DNA from: Chromatiales bacterium
GTDB taxonomy: Bacteria; Pseudomonadota; Gammaproteobacteria; Steroidobacterales; GCA-2729495
DNA length: 64,000 bases
Direction: 5' to 3'
Assembly: GCA_016789885.1 (NCBI GenBank)
Contig: JAEUPZ010000025.1
Location: forward strand, 50,624 to 114,623
Shown here: piece after piece, positions 17,550 to 26,602 of the stretch
How the letters are laid out: each line of letters begins with the position of its first letter
How positions within the stretch are numbered: position 1 is the first letter of the stretch
Translations under genes and position numbers: made by a program
The notes under the pieces: generated by a model
Database searches by the model: none
What the model was told of the DNA's origin: nothing
What the model saw: the letters and a program-made list of their open reading frames with translations, nothing else

Positions 17550-17759
17550 ATGGCCAAGCGTGAGTCAGAGTCACCGGACATCAACTGGGACGAGGAAGCC
17601 GCCGAAGCTGCCGACGACGGGGCCGAGTTCCCGGCGGGCGGCAAGGACCCGGCCGCGCGCCCCGGCTTCCACCTGCAGGCGGCCCGGCGCATCGAAGAGG
17701 CGCGCGAGAAGCGGGCCCTGCGCAAGGCCATCGAGGACTTCGACGACTACGACGTGTAG
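17550..17759 (+). CDS. PA3496-family small protein
   Basis: 69 residues. An acidic N-terminal half (DINWDEEAAEAADDGAEF) is followed by a highly charged helix ending ARRRIEE-like, REKRALRKAIEDFDDYDV. This matches the PA3496 family of short gammaproteobacterial proteins annotated as putative envelope-integrity factors. Its gene follows a strong promoter and a structured leader. The gammaproteobacterial restriction of the family is one of the taxonomic pointers in this window. Confidence 0.7.
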   Translation: MAKRESESPDINWDEEAAEAADDGAEFPAGGKDPAARPGFHLQAARRIEEAREKRALRKAIEDFDDYDV

Positions 17760-17783
17760 CCCCCGGCCGGGCCACCGCCCCTG

Positions 17784-20456
17784 TCAGTGCTCGAAGCGGC
17801 GGGGCTGCAGGAGCTTCGCCACCAGCGCCGTCCAGCCCGTCTGGTGCGACGCCCCCAGCCCGCGGCCCGTGTCGCCGTGGAAGTACTCGTAGAAGAGCAC
17901 GCGGTCGCGGAACCGCGCATCCCGCTGCAGCCGCTCGTCGTCGCCGAAGACGGCCCGGCGCCCGCCGTCACCCTTCAGGAAGATCCGCGTCAGGCGGTGG
18001 GCCAGTTCGTCGGCGACGCCCTCGATGGTGAGGTACCGGCCGGACCCGGTGGGGCACTCCACGCGGAAGTCGTCGCCGTAGTAATGGTGGAACTTCTGCA
18101 GCGCCTCGATCAGCAGGTAGTTCACCGGCAGCCACACGGGCCCGCGCCAGTTCGAGTTGCCGCCGAACATGCCTGAGTCGGACTCGCCGGGCCGGTAGCC
18201 GACGGTGAACTCCGCCCCGTCGAGGCGGAAGACGTAGGGCTCGGCTTCGTGCACGCGCGAGAGGCCCCGCACGCCGTAGTCCGACAGGAACTCGGTTTCG
18301 TCGAGCATCCGCCGCAGCAGGCACTTCATGCGGTGCCCGCGGAGCAGCGACAGCAGCCGGCGCTGGCCCTTGCCCGGCACCTCCCAGTGCGACACCAGCC
18401 CCGCGAGGTCCGGCCGGTGGTCGAGGAACCACTCGAGCCGCCGCGCGAAGTTGGGCACCCGCGCCAGCAGCTCCGGCTCCAGCGTCTCGACGGCGAAGAG
18501 CGGCGTCAGCCCCACCAGCGAGCGCACCCGCAGCCGCTCGTGGCGGCCGTCGGGCAGGCGCAGCACATCGTAGTAGAACTCGTCCTCCTCGTCCCAGAGC
18601 CCGACGCCGCCGTCGGCACCGATGTGCGTCATGGCGTCGGCGATGTGCAGGAAGTGCTCGAGGAACTTGGTGGCGATGTCCTGGTAGACCGGGTTGTGGA
18701 CCGCCAGCTCCAGCGCGATGCGCATGAGGTTCAGCGAGTACATCGCCATCCAGCTGGTGCCGTCGGACTGGTCGATGTGCCCGCCCGTGGGCAGCGGCTT
18801 GCTGCGGTCGAAGACGCCGATGTTGTCGAGGCCGAGGAAGCCGCCCTGGAAGACGTTGCGGCCCTCCGCGTCCTTGCGGTTGACCCACCAGGTGAAGTTC
18901 AGCAGCAGCTTGTGGAAGACGCGCTCGAGGAACGCAAGGTCACCGTGGCCGCCATGCTGCTTGCGGTCGATCTGGAACACGCGCCAGGCCGCCCACGCGT
19001 GCACCGGCGGGTTGACGTCGCCGAAGTTCCACTCGTAGGCCGGCATCTGGCCGTTGGGGTGCATGTACCACTCGCGCCCGAGGAGCACGAGCTGGCGCTT
19101 GGCGAAGACGGGGTCGATCAGCGCGAAGGGCAGCGTGTGGAAGGCCAGGTCCCAGGCGGCGTACCAAGGGTACTCCCACTTGTCGGGCATCGAGATGATG
19201 TCGGCGTTGACGAGGTGGTCCCAGTCGCTGTTGCGCCCCCCGTGCCGCGCGGCCGGCGGCGGCGGCTGCGCCGGGTCGCCGGCGAGCCAGCGCCGCACGT
19301 CGTAGCAGTAGAACTGCTTCGACCAGACGAGGCCCGCGAAAGCCTGCCGCTGCACGAGCCTGGCGTCAGCGTCGTCGATGCCGGCCTGCAGGGCCGCGTA
19401 CCAGGCGTCGGCCTCGCGGCGCCGCTGGTCGACCAGGGCGCCGGCGCCGGCCAGCGGTGCGTCCTGCAGGGCCGGGGACAGGCGCAGCAGCAGGGTCGAC
19501 GTGGCACCACCGTCGAGCTCGAGCGCGTAGACCGCAGCGCACTTCGTGCCGGCCTGCACGGCCGCCACGGCCCGGTGCTCACCCCGCACGAGGTAGTCGT
19601 GGAACGCGTCCTTGAAGGGGCCCGGCGCCGCCGCGCCGTAGAGCCGCGGCAGGTTCGTCTCGTTCTCGGTGAAGAGGAACTGGGGCTCGCCATCGGCATG
19701 GAACCAGTAGCTTCCCAGCGTCGGATGGTCGGCCCGCGCCATGCCGCGGCCAAGGCCGTGCAGCCTGGGGCGCGCGGCGGTGTGGTCCCAGCTCCAGGTG
19801 TTGCGGAACCAGAGCTGCGGCAGCACCCACAGGCGCGCGCGTTGCGGAGCGTGGTTGGTGACCGTGAGGCGCAGCACGAAGTCGCCCGGCACGAACTGCG
19901 CGTACTCGGCCGTGACGTCGAAGAAGGCGTCGCCGTCGAGCACGCCGGTGTCGGCGAGCTCGTACTCCGGGTCGGCGTAACCACGCCGGGCGTTCTCGGC
20001 GCGCAGCGCCGCGTAGGGGAACTCCGCCTGCGGGTAGCGGTAGGTCATCCTCAGGTACGAGTGGCTGGGCGTCGCGTCCTCGTAGTAGTAGAGCTCCTTC
20101 ACGTCCTCGCCATGGTTGCCCTCGCGGTTGGCAAGGCCGAAGAGGCGCTCCTTCAGGATGGGATCGCGGCCATTCCACAGCGCCACCGAAAGGCACAGGC
20201 GCTGCTCGATGTCCGAGACGCCGGCGATGCCGTCCTCGCCCCAGCGGTAGGCGCGCGCTACGGCGTCCTCGTGGGTGAAGTAGTCCCAGGGCTCGCCGTC
20301 GGCGCTGTAGTCCTCGCGCACGGTGCCCCACTGGCGCTCGGCGAGGTACGGGCCCCACTGCTGCCACGACTGGCCGGCGCTGCGGATGCTGGCCATGCGC
20401 TGGCGTTCGGCAGCGGCAGCGCTGCCGTCACGGGCGCGGTCGTCGGGTTCGGTCAC
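17784..20456 (-). CDS. GH63-type (MGH1-like) glucosidase
   Basis: 890 residues, the length typical of bacterial GH63/MGH1-like enzymes. An N-terminal beta-sandwich (residues about 10-330) precedes an (alpha/alpha)6 barrel with conserved blocks MPDKWEYPWYAAWDLAFH, YEWNFGDVNPPVHAWA, GGFLGLDNIGVFDRS, QSDGTSWMAMY and NSNWRGPVWLPVNYLLIEA. The acidic residues in WDLAFH, GDVNPP and the DGTSW region are the likely catalytic or substrate contacts. It should be cytoplasmic because no signal peptide is seen. The GTG start follows GGGGAGG with about 8-bp spacing. Substrate is probably an alpha-glucoside such as a compatible solute or oligosaccharide; not resolvable further. Confidence 0.85.
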   Translation of the reverse strand: MTEPDDRARDGSAAAAERQRMASIRSAGQSWQQWGPYLAERQWGTVREDYSADGEPWDYFTHEDAVARAYRWGEDGIAGVSDIEQRLCLSVALWNGRDPILKERLFGLANREGNHGEDVKELYYYEDATPSHSYLRMTYRYPQAEFPYAALRAENARRGYADPEYELADTGVLDGDAFFDVTAEYAQFVPGDFVLRLTVTNHAPQRARLWVLPQLWFRNTWSWDHTAARPRLHGLGRGMARADHPTLGSYWFHADGEPQFLFTENETNLPRLYGAAAPGPFKDAFHDYLVRGEHRAVAAVQAGTKCAAVYALELDGGATSTLLLRLSPALQDAPLAGAGALVDQRRREADAWYAALQAGIDDADARLVQRQAFAGLVWSKQFYCYDVRRWLAGDPAQPPPPAARHGGRNSDWDHLVNADIISMPDKWEYPWYAAWDLAFHTLPFALIDPVFAKRQLVLLGREWYMHPNGQMPAYEWNFGDVNPPVHAWAAWRVFQIDRKQHGGHGDLAFLERVFHKLLLNFTWWVNRKDAEGRNVFQGGFLGLDNIGVFDRSKPLPTGGHIDQSDGTSWMAMYSLNLMRIALELAVHNPVYQDIATKFLEHFLHIADAMTHIGADGGVGLWDEEDEFYYDVLRLPDGRHERLRVRSLVGLTPLFAVETLEPELLARVPNFARRLEWFLDHRPDLAGLVSHWEVPGKGQRRLLSLLRGHRMKCLLRRMLDETEFLSDYGVRGLSRVHEAEPYVFRLDGAEFTVGYRPGESDSGMFGGNSNWRGPVWLPVNYLLIEALQKFHHYYGDDFRVECPTGSGRYLTIEGVADELAHRLTRIFLKGDGGRRAVFGDDERLQRDARFRDRVLFYEYFHGDTGRGLGASHQTGWTALVAKLLQPRRFEH

Positions 20457-20612
20457 GGTGTTCCCCTCCCCGCCCCATGAAAGCCCGCCGGTGAGCACAA
20501 GGCAAGCGCGCCGGCGATGGCTGCGCGGGCGCCCGACCGGGCAGGTAACGGACAGGCGAACTGGACGACGCGCAGGGCTGGCGTCCCGGGACGTCAGGCC
20601 ACGCCCGGTGGC

Positions 20613-21428
20613 TCAATCGCGCAACCGGAACCCGCTGATGATGCCCCGCTGGACCACGGAAGCCAGCACCGGGCCCGGCTCCAGATCCGGGTCGACGGCC
20701 AGCCCGGCGTCGACGGCGGCACCGAACGGTTCGCCGGCGATGATCGCCGACAGCAGCGCGGCCTCGCCGGCGGTAAGCCTGCGCAGGGCCAGCCGGCCAC
20801 CGTCGCGACCGAGGAGCAGGTGTTCGACTTCCACGGTCGCGGCCGGTACCTCCCCGGCGGGCCCATCACCCGGGGGCACCGCCCGGTACCGCTCCCAGAG
20901 CGACGCGGTGCCGGCGGGCGCCCGGTGCAGTGCCGCCGCCGGGGACACCGCGAAGCACAGGTCGCCGTGACGCGCGGCCGGCACTTCGGCCAGCGCCTCC
21001 AGGTCGAGGGAGCCGGCCGGATCGGCCGCCACCATGACGCACTGGATCTGCCATTCGAGTGCGGCAATGCCCGCCAGGGACTCTTCGGCCGTGCCGGCCA
21101 GATGCGTCGCCAGGAACGCCGGCAGGTGCTGGCCGGCGAAGAACAGGTCGCCACAGGCCGGCGGCCGGGTGCGCTGGTACGACCAGGCCATGGCCTCGAA
21201 CTCCGGGCGTCCCATCAGGGCGGCCACCGCCGGAAAGGCGCTGGCCAGCGCACTGGCGAAGCCCACGCGCGTGTTGGTGCGATGGACCGCCAGGGCCGTG
21301 GCCGGCGTTACCGGGCCCGGCGCCAGCGGCGGAACCGGCAGGTCCCTGTCCCTGGCGAACACGGCTGCCGCGAAGGCCCGCTGCAGTTCGGCCAGCGCGG
21401 GCACGGTGATGGCGGGGTCAGCCGGCAC
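20613..21428 (-). CDS. bufC: Bufferin-maturation partner BufC (DUF2063)
   Basis: About 271 residues with the N-terminal DUF2063 pattern LAELQRAFAAAVF, then TPATALAVHRTNTRVGFASAL, FPAVAALMG and HLPAFL, followed by a second domain. In bufferin operons the BufC protein pairs with the MNIO enzyme and is thought to deliver the precursor peptide. The gene overlaps or abuts the upstream bufB; either GTG at 21428 (11-bp overlap) or GTG at 21404 is possible. Confidence 0.85.
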   Translation of the reverse strand: MPADPAITVPALAELQRAFAAAVFARDRDLPVPPLAPGPVTPATALAVHRTNTRVGFASALASAFPAVAALMGRPEFEAMAWSYQRTRPPACGDLFFAGQHLPAFLATHLAGTAEESLAGIAALEWQIQCVMVAADPAGSLDLEALAEVPAARHGDLCFAVSPAAALHRAPAGTASLWERYRAVPPGDGPAGEVPAATVEVEHLLLGRDGGRLALRRLTAGEAALLSAIIAGEPFGAAVDAGLAVDPDLEPGPVLASVVQRGIISGFRLRD

Positions 21429-22290
21429 AGCGCTGCCCGGCAGCCGTGACCGCGGGCCACGCCACAGCGCGCTCCGCCTCGGCGACGAGGTCGGCGAGCG
21501 GTGGCAGGTCGGCGTCCCACTCCAGCAGCAACGGCACGGCGCCGAAGCGCGCCCGCGTGCGGGCATAGAGGTCGAGCACCACATCCGCCACGGGTGCGCT
21601 GTGGGTGTCGACGAGCACGGTGCCGCCCTCAGCGGCAGGCAGCGTCGTGTAGCCGGCCAGGTGGATCTCGCGGACGCGCGCCACGGGCAGTGCTTCGATG
21701 TATTGCCACGGGTCGAAGCCCAGGTTCACGCTGCTGACGTAGACGTTGTTCACGTCGAGCAGGAGATCGCAGTCGGCCCGGTCGGCCAGCGCGGCCAGGA
21801 ACTCCCATTCGGTGAGATCGGCGCTGGCGAAGGCCATGCAGGCCGAAACGTTCTCGACGAGGATGCGCCGGCCGAGGGTGTCCTGCACCTGGCGGACGCG
21901 CCCGGCCAGGTGCCCGAGCGCTGCCTCGGTGTACGGCAGGGGCAGAAGGTCGTTCAGGTGCACGCCGCCGGCGCTGCTCCAGCACGCGTGCTCGGAAACC
22001 AGCACCGGCTCGAACCGGTCCACCAGCGCCTTCAGCTGCGCGAGGTGATGCCGGTCCAGCGGATCGGTGCCCCCGAGGGACAGCCCGACGCCGTGGAACG
22101 ACACCGGGTAGTCGCGCCGGACCTCGGCAAGGAACGCCGGCTTCGGACCGCCGGCCGCAAAGAAGTTCTCGCTGTGGACCTCGACGAAGCCGACGGCCGG
22201 GCGCGTCGCCAGGAAGCCGGCGTGGTGCGGTGAGCGCAGGCCGATGCCGACGCTCGCGGCGGACAGGGCTGCGGTGACGTGGCTGTTCAT
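21418..22290 (-). CDS. bufB: MNIO-family iron oxidase BufB (DUF692)
   Basis: 290 residues. Shows the DUF692/MNIO TIM-barrel pattern: GIGLRSPHH, FVEVHSENFF, SFHGVGLSLGG, SEHACWS, LVENVSACMAF, LLLDVNNVYVSSVNLG, EIHLAGY and DTHSAPV. The His/Asp/Glu residues in these blocks bind the multinuclear iron centre. MNIO enzymes modify cysteines of small precursor peptides, for bufferins to thiooxazole-type heterocycles. Lies 57 bp downstream of the bufA precursor gene. A GTG nine bases upstream (22299) is an alternative start. Confidence 0.92.
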   Translation of the reverse strand: MNSHVTAALSAASVGIGLRSPHHAGFLATRPAVGFVEVHSENFFAAGGPKPAFLAEVRRDYPVSFHGVGLSLGGTDPLDRHHLAQLKALVDRFEPVLVSEHACWSSAGGVHLNDLLPLPYTEAALGHLAGRVRQVQDTLGRRILVENVSACMAFASADLTEWEFLAALADRADCDLLLDVNNVYVSSVNLGFDPWQYIEALPVARVREIHLAGYTTLPAAEGGTVLVDTHSAPVADVVLDLYARTRARFGAVPLLLEWDADLPPLADLVAEAERAVAWPAVTAAGQRCAG

Positions 22291-22347
22291 GAGCCGCACG
22301 GTGCGGGACCGGCGCCAGGCGCCGGCCCCGCCCGCAGCGGTAACGGG

Positions 22348-22608
22348 TCAGCCGTCCTTCTTCGCCGGGGTCGTGCTGCCGCCCATCTCGGCGCACTTGC
22401 CCTTCTCGACGTTCTTCCACTCGCCCGGATCCTTGTCGGCCTTGGCCTGGCCGGCGCACGAGTGGCCATTGGCCGCGCAATCGTTCTGGCCGGCCATGGC
22501 AACGCCGTAGCATTTTTCCTTGGCGGCGTCGGCCGCCTGGGCACCGGCGGCGCCGAGGGCGAGCAGGCCGCCGATGGCGGTGGTGATCACGAGGTTTCGG
22601 GTGTTCAT
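22348..22608 (-). CDS. bufA1: Bufferin precursor BufA1 (DUF2282), copper-binding RiPP metallophore
   Basis: 86 residues: a signal peptide (residues 1-25, ending AGAQA) and a short mature peptide with four cysteines at 33 (KCYG), 44 (NDCAA), 51 (HSCAG) and 72 (GKCAEM). This is the spacing known for BufA1 bufferins, in which central Cys residues are modified by the MNIO enzyme. The product is exported to the periplasm and helps resist excess copper. It is the first gene of a minus-strand bufA-bufB-bufC set; no DoxX-type bufD follows. Confidence 0.92.
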   Translation of the reverse strand: MNTRNLVITTAIGGLLALGAAGAQAADAAKEKCYGVAMAGQNDCAANGHSCAGQAKADKDPGEWKNVEKGKCAEMGGSTTPAKKDG

Positions 22609-22947
22609 GGTTCTCTGGGCTCCTTCGGGTGGTTGACCCGGTTGGTGACTGGATCGCGGCGCGGCCGGATCGCCATGCCGGACGCAGCCCGCGGGCAGGC
22701 TGATGCTGCCCCGGCTGCCTTAAGCCTACATTGCAGCCGGCCAGCGGCCCGGCGCAACCCCGGTAGACAGCGGTGCATCGCCGCGGCGCGATCGTGACGG
22801 GGCGCACACCCCGGCACATCCCCTCGCCCTCTCGGCTTGTTCGGCGCCGCGACGCGTCGGTAGTATCACGATGTATCGGGCCAGGGCAGGCCCACCGGCC
22901 GCAGGTGCGGCAGCCGGGGCCGGCCCGCAGGACACAGGGGACAGACC
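22609..22947. other. Divergent intergenic region between bufA1 and the TonB receptor
   Basis: 339 bp that must hold promoters for both directions. A plausible plus-strand promoter is listed separately; on the minus strand I see no clear -35/-10 pair. No small gene was recognised. Confidence 0.5.
22837..22866 (+). promoter_or_regulatory. Possible sigma-70 promoter of the TonB-dependent receptor gene
   Basis: TTGTTC (22837-22842), 18-bp spacer, TAGTAT (22861-22866), giving a leader of about 75 nt before the start at 22948. Match quality is moderate. Confidence 0.35.
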
Positions 22948-25900
22948 ATGACCGACCTTCCGCTGCGGGCGCGGCTCAGCGCCCTGCTGCTCGCCGGCCT
23001 GCTGGCGCCACCGCTGGCCGTGGCCCAGGAAGACGGGGCTGCCGTCCCCGTCGAGGAGCAGTCCCGCGAGGAGGTCCAGGAGATCGTCGTCACGGGCTCG
23101 CGCATCGTGCGCCAGGAACTCACGGCGACGAGCCCCATCGCGGTCATCAATGAAGACACGATCCGGCTGAACAACCCGATCACCGTCGAGGAAGTGCTGC
23201 GCCGCTTGCCGCAGTTCGCCCCGGCCATCGGCGGCCAGGTCAACAACGGCAACGCGGGTGCCGCCACCCTCGACCTGCGCAACCTCGGCGAGGAGCGCAC
23301 GCTGGTGCTCGTCGACGGCAAGCGCTTCGTCCCCTACGACTCGCAGAACATCGTCGACGTCAACATGATCCCGGCCTCGCTGCTCGAGCGGGTCGAGGTC
23401 ATCACCGGCGGCGCCTCGGCCACCTACGGCTCCGAGGCCGTGGCGGGCGTCGTCAACTTCATCCTGAAGAAGGACTTCGAGGGCCTCGAGGTCAACACCC
23501 TCTACGGCGTCACCCAGGAGGGCGACGGCCAGCGCTACGGCTTCGACGTGACGGCCGGCGGCAACTTCGGCGGCGGGCGCGGCAACGTCGTGGTGAACGT
23601 CGGCTACACGAAGCAGGATCCGGTCTCCCAGGCCGACCGGGCCTTCAGCCGCCAGTCGAAGAATGACCTTCTGCTCCCGGCCGGCAGCTTCAGCGCCGAC
23701 GAGGCGACAACCCTTTACTCGTCTTTCCCCGGGGATCCCGGGCTTGGGTGTACGCAGTTCGATGCTGCTGGCAACCTCTTCACCACGAACGGCTGCGCGG
23801 ACGACAACCCGGTCGAGTACAACTTCAACCCCCCCAACCTCTTCCAGCTGCCGAACCAGAAGTGGACGGCGACGCTGCTTGGCAACTACGAGATCAACGA
23901 CCGCGTCGAGTTCTTCACCCGCGGCTCCTTTGCCAACTCGCGCACGACCACCGAGATCGCGCCGACGGCCACCTTCTTCTTCCCCTACACCATCAATACC
24001 GACAACCCGTTCCTGTCAGCCTCGGCGCGGGACCGCTTTACCCTGGCCGACCAGAACGAGTGCGACGAACCGGTCTTCGACGACCTCTTCAACCTGGTCG
24101 GCTGCGACCAGCTGGCTGCCACCGCCGGCGACGGCTTCACCGACGTGCTCCTCGGCCGCCGCCTGTCGGAGCTCGGCCCCCGCGTCTCCGACTTCGAGAA
24201 CACGGCGTACCAGTTCGTCGGCGGCCTGCGGGGCGAGTGGGCCGAGAACCAGCGCTTCGAGGTGTTTGCGCAGTACGGCCGCACCTCGCGCAACCAGCGC
24301 TTCGTCAACGACGCCCGCAACGACCGCGTCGCCCAGGCGCTGGTGGCCGGCCTCGACGGCGACGACAACGCCTTCTGCTTCAATCCCGCTGACCCCGCGC
24401 GGGCGCCCATCGCCGGCTGCGTGCCCATCGACGTCTTCGGCCCGGGCCGGCTCGACACGGCCGGGCAGGACTACATTCGCGCGAACCTCAGCGAGATCAA
24501 CAGCGTCGACCAGCTGGTCACCGGTGGCTCGCTGAACGGCAGCCTACCGCTGACGGTGCCCCTGGCCACGACGCCGGTGGGCTACGCCGTGGGCGTCGAG
24601 TACCGCCGCGAGCAGGGCGAGAACCGGCCGGACGACCTCTACAAGCAGGGCCTGGCGCTGGGCTATGGCGCCAGCTCCGACGTGGACGCCGAGATCGACA
24701 TCCGCGAGGTCTTCGGCGAGATCCTGGTGCCCGTGGTGCAGGACGCGCGCTTCGCCCGGGCCATCAACGTCGAGGGCGGCATCCGCTACGCGCAGTACGA
24801 GAACTCCACGGGCAGCAGCAGCAGCGACTTCAACAACACGAGCTTCAAGCTGGGGGCCGACTGGGCCCCCGTCGACGGGCTCCGGTTCCGCGCCATGTTC
24901 CAGCGCGCCGTGCGCGCGCCGAACCTGCGCGAGATCGGGCTGCCCTCCACGTCGGGCACCGGCGACCTGGGCTTCGACCCCTGCGAGGGCACCAACCCGC
25001 TGGGCAACGCCGCGCTCACCCAGCTCTGCCTCGACACCGGCGTGCCGCCGGCCCGCCTCGGCAGCGTCGTCAGCATCATCGCCGGCCAGGTCAACAACTT
25101 CCTCGGCGGCAACCCGGACCTGCGGCCGGAAGAGGCCGACACCTGGACGGTGGGTTTCGTGCTGCAGCCGGAGTCGGTGCCCGGGCTGACCGCGTCTGTC
25201 GACTGGTACCGCATAAAGATCGAGGACGGCATCACCCAGATCGCCGAGCAGAACGTCGTCAACGCCTGCTACGACCCGGCCCTGAACCCCGGCCTGGACC
25301 CGGACAACGAGTACTGCCGGCGGCTGCGCCGCAGCCCGGTGGGCGGCGGCTTCCAGGGTGGCACCGAGGTGGGCGTCGACGTCTCGCTGGTCAACGCCGC
25401 CGTCGAGACGGCCGAGGGCATCGACTTCGCCCTCGGCTACACCATCGGCCTCGCACGCGGCGAGCTCGGCTTCAACCTGCAGGCGACCTACACGCTGGAG
25501 CAGGCCCTGCAGGACGCCTCCTTCCTGCCCAACAACGACTGCACGGCGCTGGTCGGCGAGATCTGCCTGCGGCCCCGCAACGAGTGGGTGGCGCTGCTCG
25601 CCACCAGCTGGCGCAGCGGCGGCCTGACACTGCAGCTCGACACGCGCTACCTGTCGCCGGTGACCAAGGACACCATCATCCTCGACCCGCTGCGGCCCGA
25701 CCCGGACAACCCGGGGGAGATCATCGGCACCGACCCGGCGAACTTCGCCAAGCCGAAGATCAACTCCTACTTCCGCTTCGACCTGCGGGCCCAGCTGGAC
25801 CTCAACGAGACCTGGACCCTGCGCGCCACCATCGACAACCTGCTGGACCGCGACCCGCCCATCGTCGGCGACTTCTACGGCGGCACGGCCGAGAACAGCG

Positions 25901-25971
25901 GCAGCACGTACCCGTCGGTCTACGACGCCCTCGGTCGCGCCTTCAGCGTCGGCGTCACGGCGCGGTTCTGA
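22948..25971 (+). CDS. TonB-dependent outer-membrane receptor
   Basis: 1007 residues. The signal peptide (LSALLLAGLLAPPLAVAQ) is followed by the plug start EIVVTGSRI, the plug core EEVLRRLPQFAPAIGG, LRNLGEERTLVLVDGKRFVP, VEVITGGASATYGSEAVAGVVN, and a 22-strand barrel with the typical FQRAVRAPNLREI, NPDLRPEEADTWTVG and final aromatic residue (GVTARF). It belongs to the large SusC-unrelated, Xanthomonas/Sphingomonas-type TonB receptors that import oligosaccharides, metal chelates or other bulky ligands. No FecR/sigma pair adjoins it. The ligand cannot be read from the sequence. Confidence 0.92.
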   Translation: MTDLPLRARLSALLLAGLLAPPLAVAQEDGAAVPVEEQSREEVQEIVVTGSRIVRQELTATSPIAVINEDTIRLNNPITVEEVLRRLPQFAPAIGGQVNNGNAGAATLDLRNLGEERTLVLVDGKRFVPYDSQNIVDVNMIPASLLERVEVITGGASATYGSEAVAGVVNFILKKDFEGLEVNTLYGVTQEGDGQRYGFDVTAGGNFGGGRGNVVVNVGYTKQDPVSQADRAFSRQSKNDLLLPAGSFSADEATTLYSSFPGDPGLGCTQFDAAGNLFTTNGCADDNPVEYNFNPPNLFQLPNQKWTATLLGNYEINDRVEFFTRGSFANSRTTTEIAPTATFFFPYTINTDNPFLSASARDRFTLADQNECDEPVFDDLFNLVGCDQLAATAGDGFTDVLLGRRLSELGPRVSDFENTAYQFVGGLRGEWAENQRFEVFAQYGRTSRNQRFVNDARNDRVAQALVAGLDGDDNAFCFNPADPARAPIAGCVPIDVFGPGRLDTAGQDYIRANLSEINSVDQLVTGGSLNGSLPLTVPLATTPVGYAVGVEYRREQGENRPDDLYKQGLALGYGASSDVDAEIDIREVFGEILVPVVQDARFARAINVEGGIRYAQYENSTGSSSSDFNNTSFKLGADWAPVDGLRFRAMFQRAVRAPNLREIGLPSTSGTGDLGFDPCEGTNPLGNAALTQLCLDTGVPPARLGSVVSIIAGQVNNFLGGNPDLRPEEADTWTVGFVLQPESVPGLTASVDWYRIKIEDGITQIAEQNVVNACYDPALNPGLDPDNEYCRRLRRSPVGGGFQGGTEVGVDVSLVNAAVETAEGIDFALGYTIGLARGELGFNLQATYTLEQALQDASFLPNNDCTALVGEICLRPRNEWVALLATSWRSGGLTLQLDTRYLSPVTKDTIILDPLRPDPDNPGEIIGTDPANFAKPKINSYFRFDLRAQLDLNETWTLRATIDNLLDRDPPIVGDFYGGTAENSGSTYPSVYDALGRAFSVGVTARF

Positions 25972-25985
25972 CGGCGGCGTCGCCG

Positions 25986-26528
25986 GTGTCCCGCAGCGGC
26001 GGCCGGCAACGACGCCACGCCCTGGCCGCCGCGGCGATGGCACTGGCGAGCGTGCTGGCGGCCGGGGCGGCCGATCTCGACAGCTGCCGGAGCATCGACG
26101 ACGACCGGGCGCGGCTCGCCTGCTTCGACGCGCTGGCCGCCGCGGCACCCGCAGCGGGCACCGGCACTGCGCCCACCGCCACGACTGCCACCACACCAGC
26201 CGCCGGGGCCGGACAGCTCGCCCCAGCCACACCGACCGCGGCTGACCTCTTCGGCCGCGACAGCAGCACGGCGGCCGCCGAACTGGGCGCCGCCGCCGGC
26301 GTCGCTCCCCTGCGCGAACTGCGGGCCACGCTGGCCACCGTCGACCGTGCCCCCGATGGCCGCCTGCGGCTGACGCTCGACAACGACCAGGCCTGGGCGC
26401 AGGTCGACACGCGCTACAGTGACCTCAAGCCGGGCGACGCCGTCGTCATCCGGCGCGGCGCCTTCGGATCTTTCCTGCTGTCCGCGGACCGTGGCCGGGC
26501 CGCCGTGCGGGTGCGTCGCGACCGCTGA
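25986..26528 (+). CDS. Exported protein of unknown function with CRSIDDD..RLACFD motif
   Basis: 180 residues starting at a GTG 15 bp after the receptor stop. Signal peptide (RHALAAAAMALASVLAAGA), then DLDSCRSIDDDRARLACFDAL, a two-cysteine motif found at the start of several periplasmic protein families. Next come an Ala/Thr/Pro linker (about 48-85) and a small beta domain (LRELRATLATVD to VIRRGAFGSFLLS) resembling proteins that end near KPGDAVVIRRG. Probably in one operon with the receptor. Confidence 0.6.
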   Translation: MSRSGGRQRRHALAAAAMALASVLAAGAADLDSCRSIDDDRARLACFDALAAAAPAAGTGTAPTATTATTPAAGAGQLAPATPTAADLFGRDSSTAAAELGAAAGVAPLRELRATLATVDRAPDGRLRLTLDNDQAWAQVDTRYSDLKPGDAVVIRRGAFGSFLLSADRGRAAVRVRRDR

Positions 26529-26602
26529 CTGATCCGGGCAGGCCCCCGGCAACGAATTGGCCCTACAGCAGGCGCCCGTTGGCGCCGCCGGACACCCACG
26601 CC

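Noticed and set aside
18249..20480. A 743-codon plus-strand open frame opposite the glucosidase gene
   Set aside because: It is the antisense shadow of a highly conserved GH63-type gene in GC-rich DNA; its translation is Val/Arg/Gly-rich with no domain.
24544..26232. A 562-codon minus-strand frame opposite the TonB receptor
   Set aside because: Arg/Val/Ala-rich shadow translation; the sense frame is clearly a TonB receptor.
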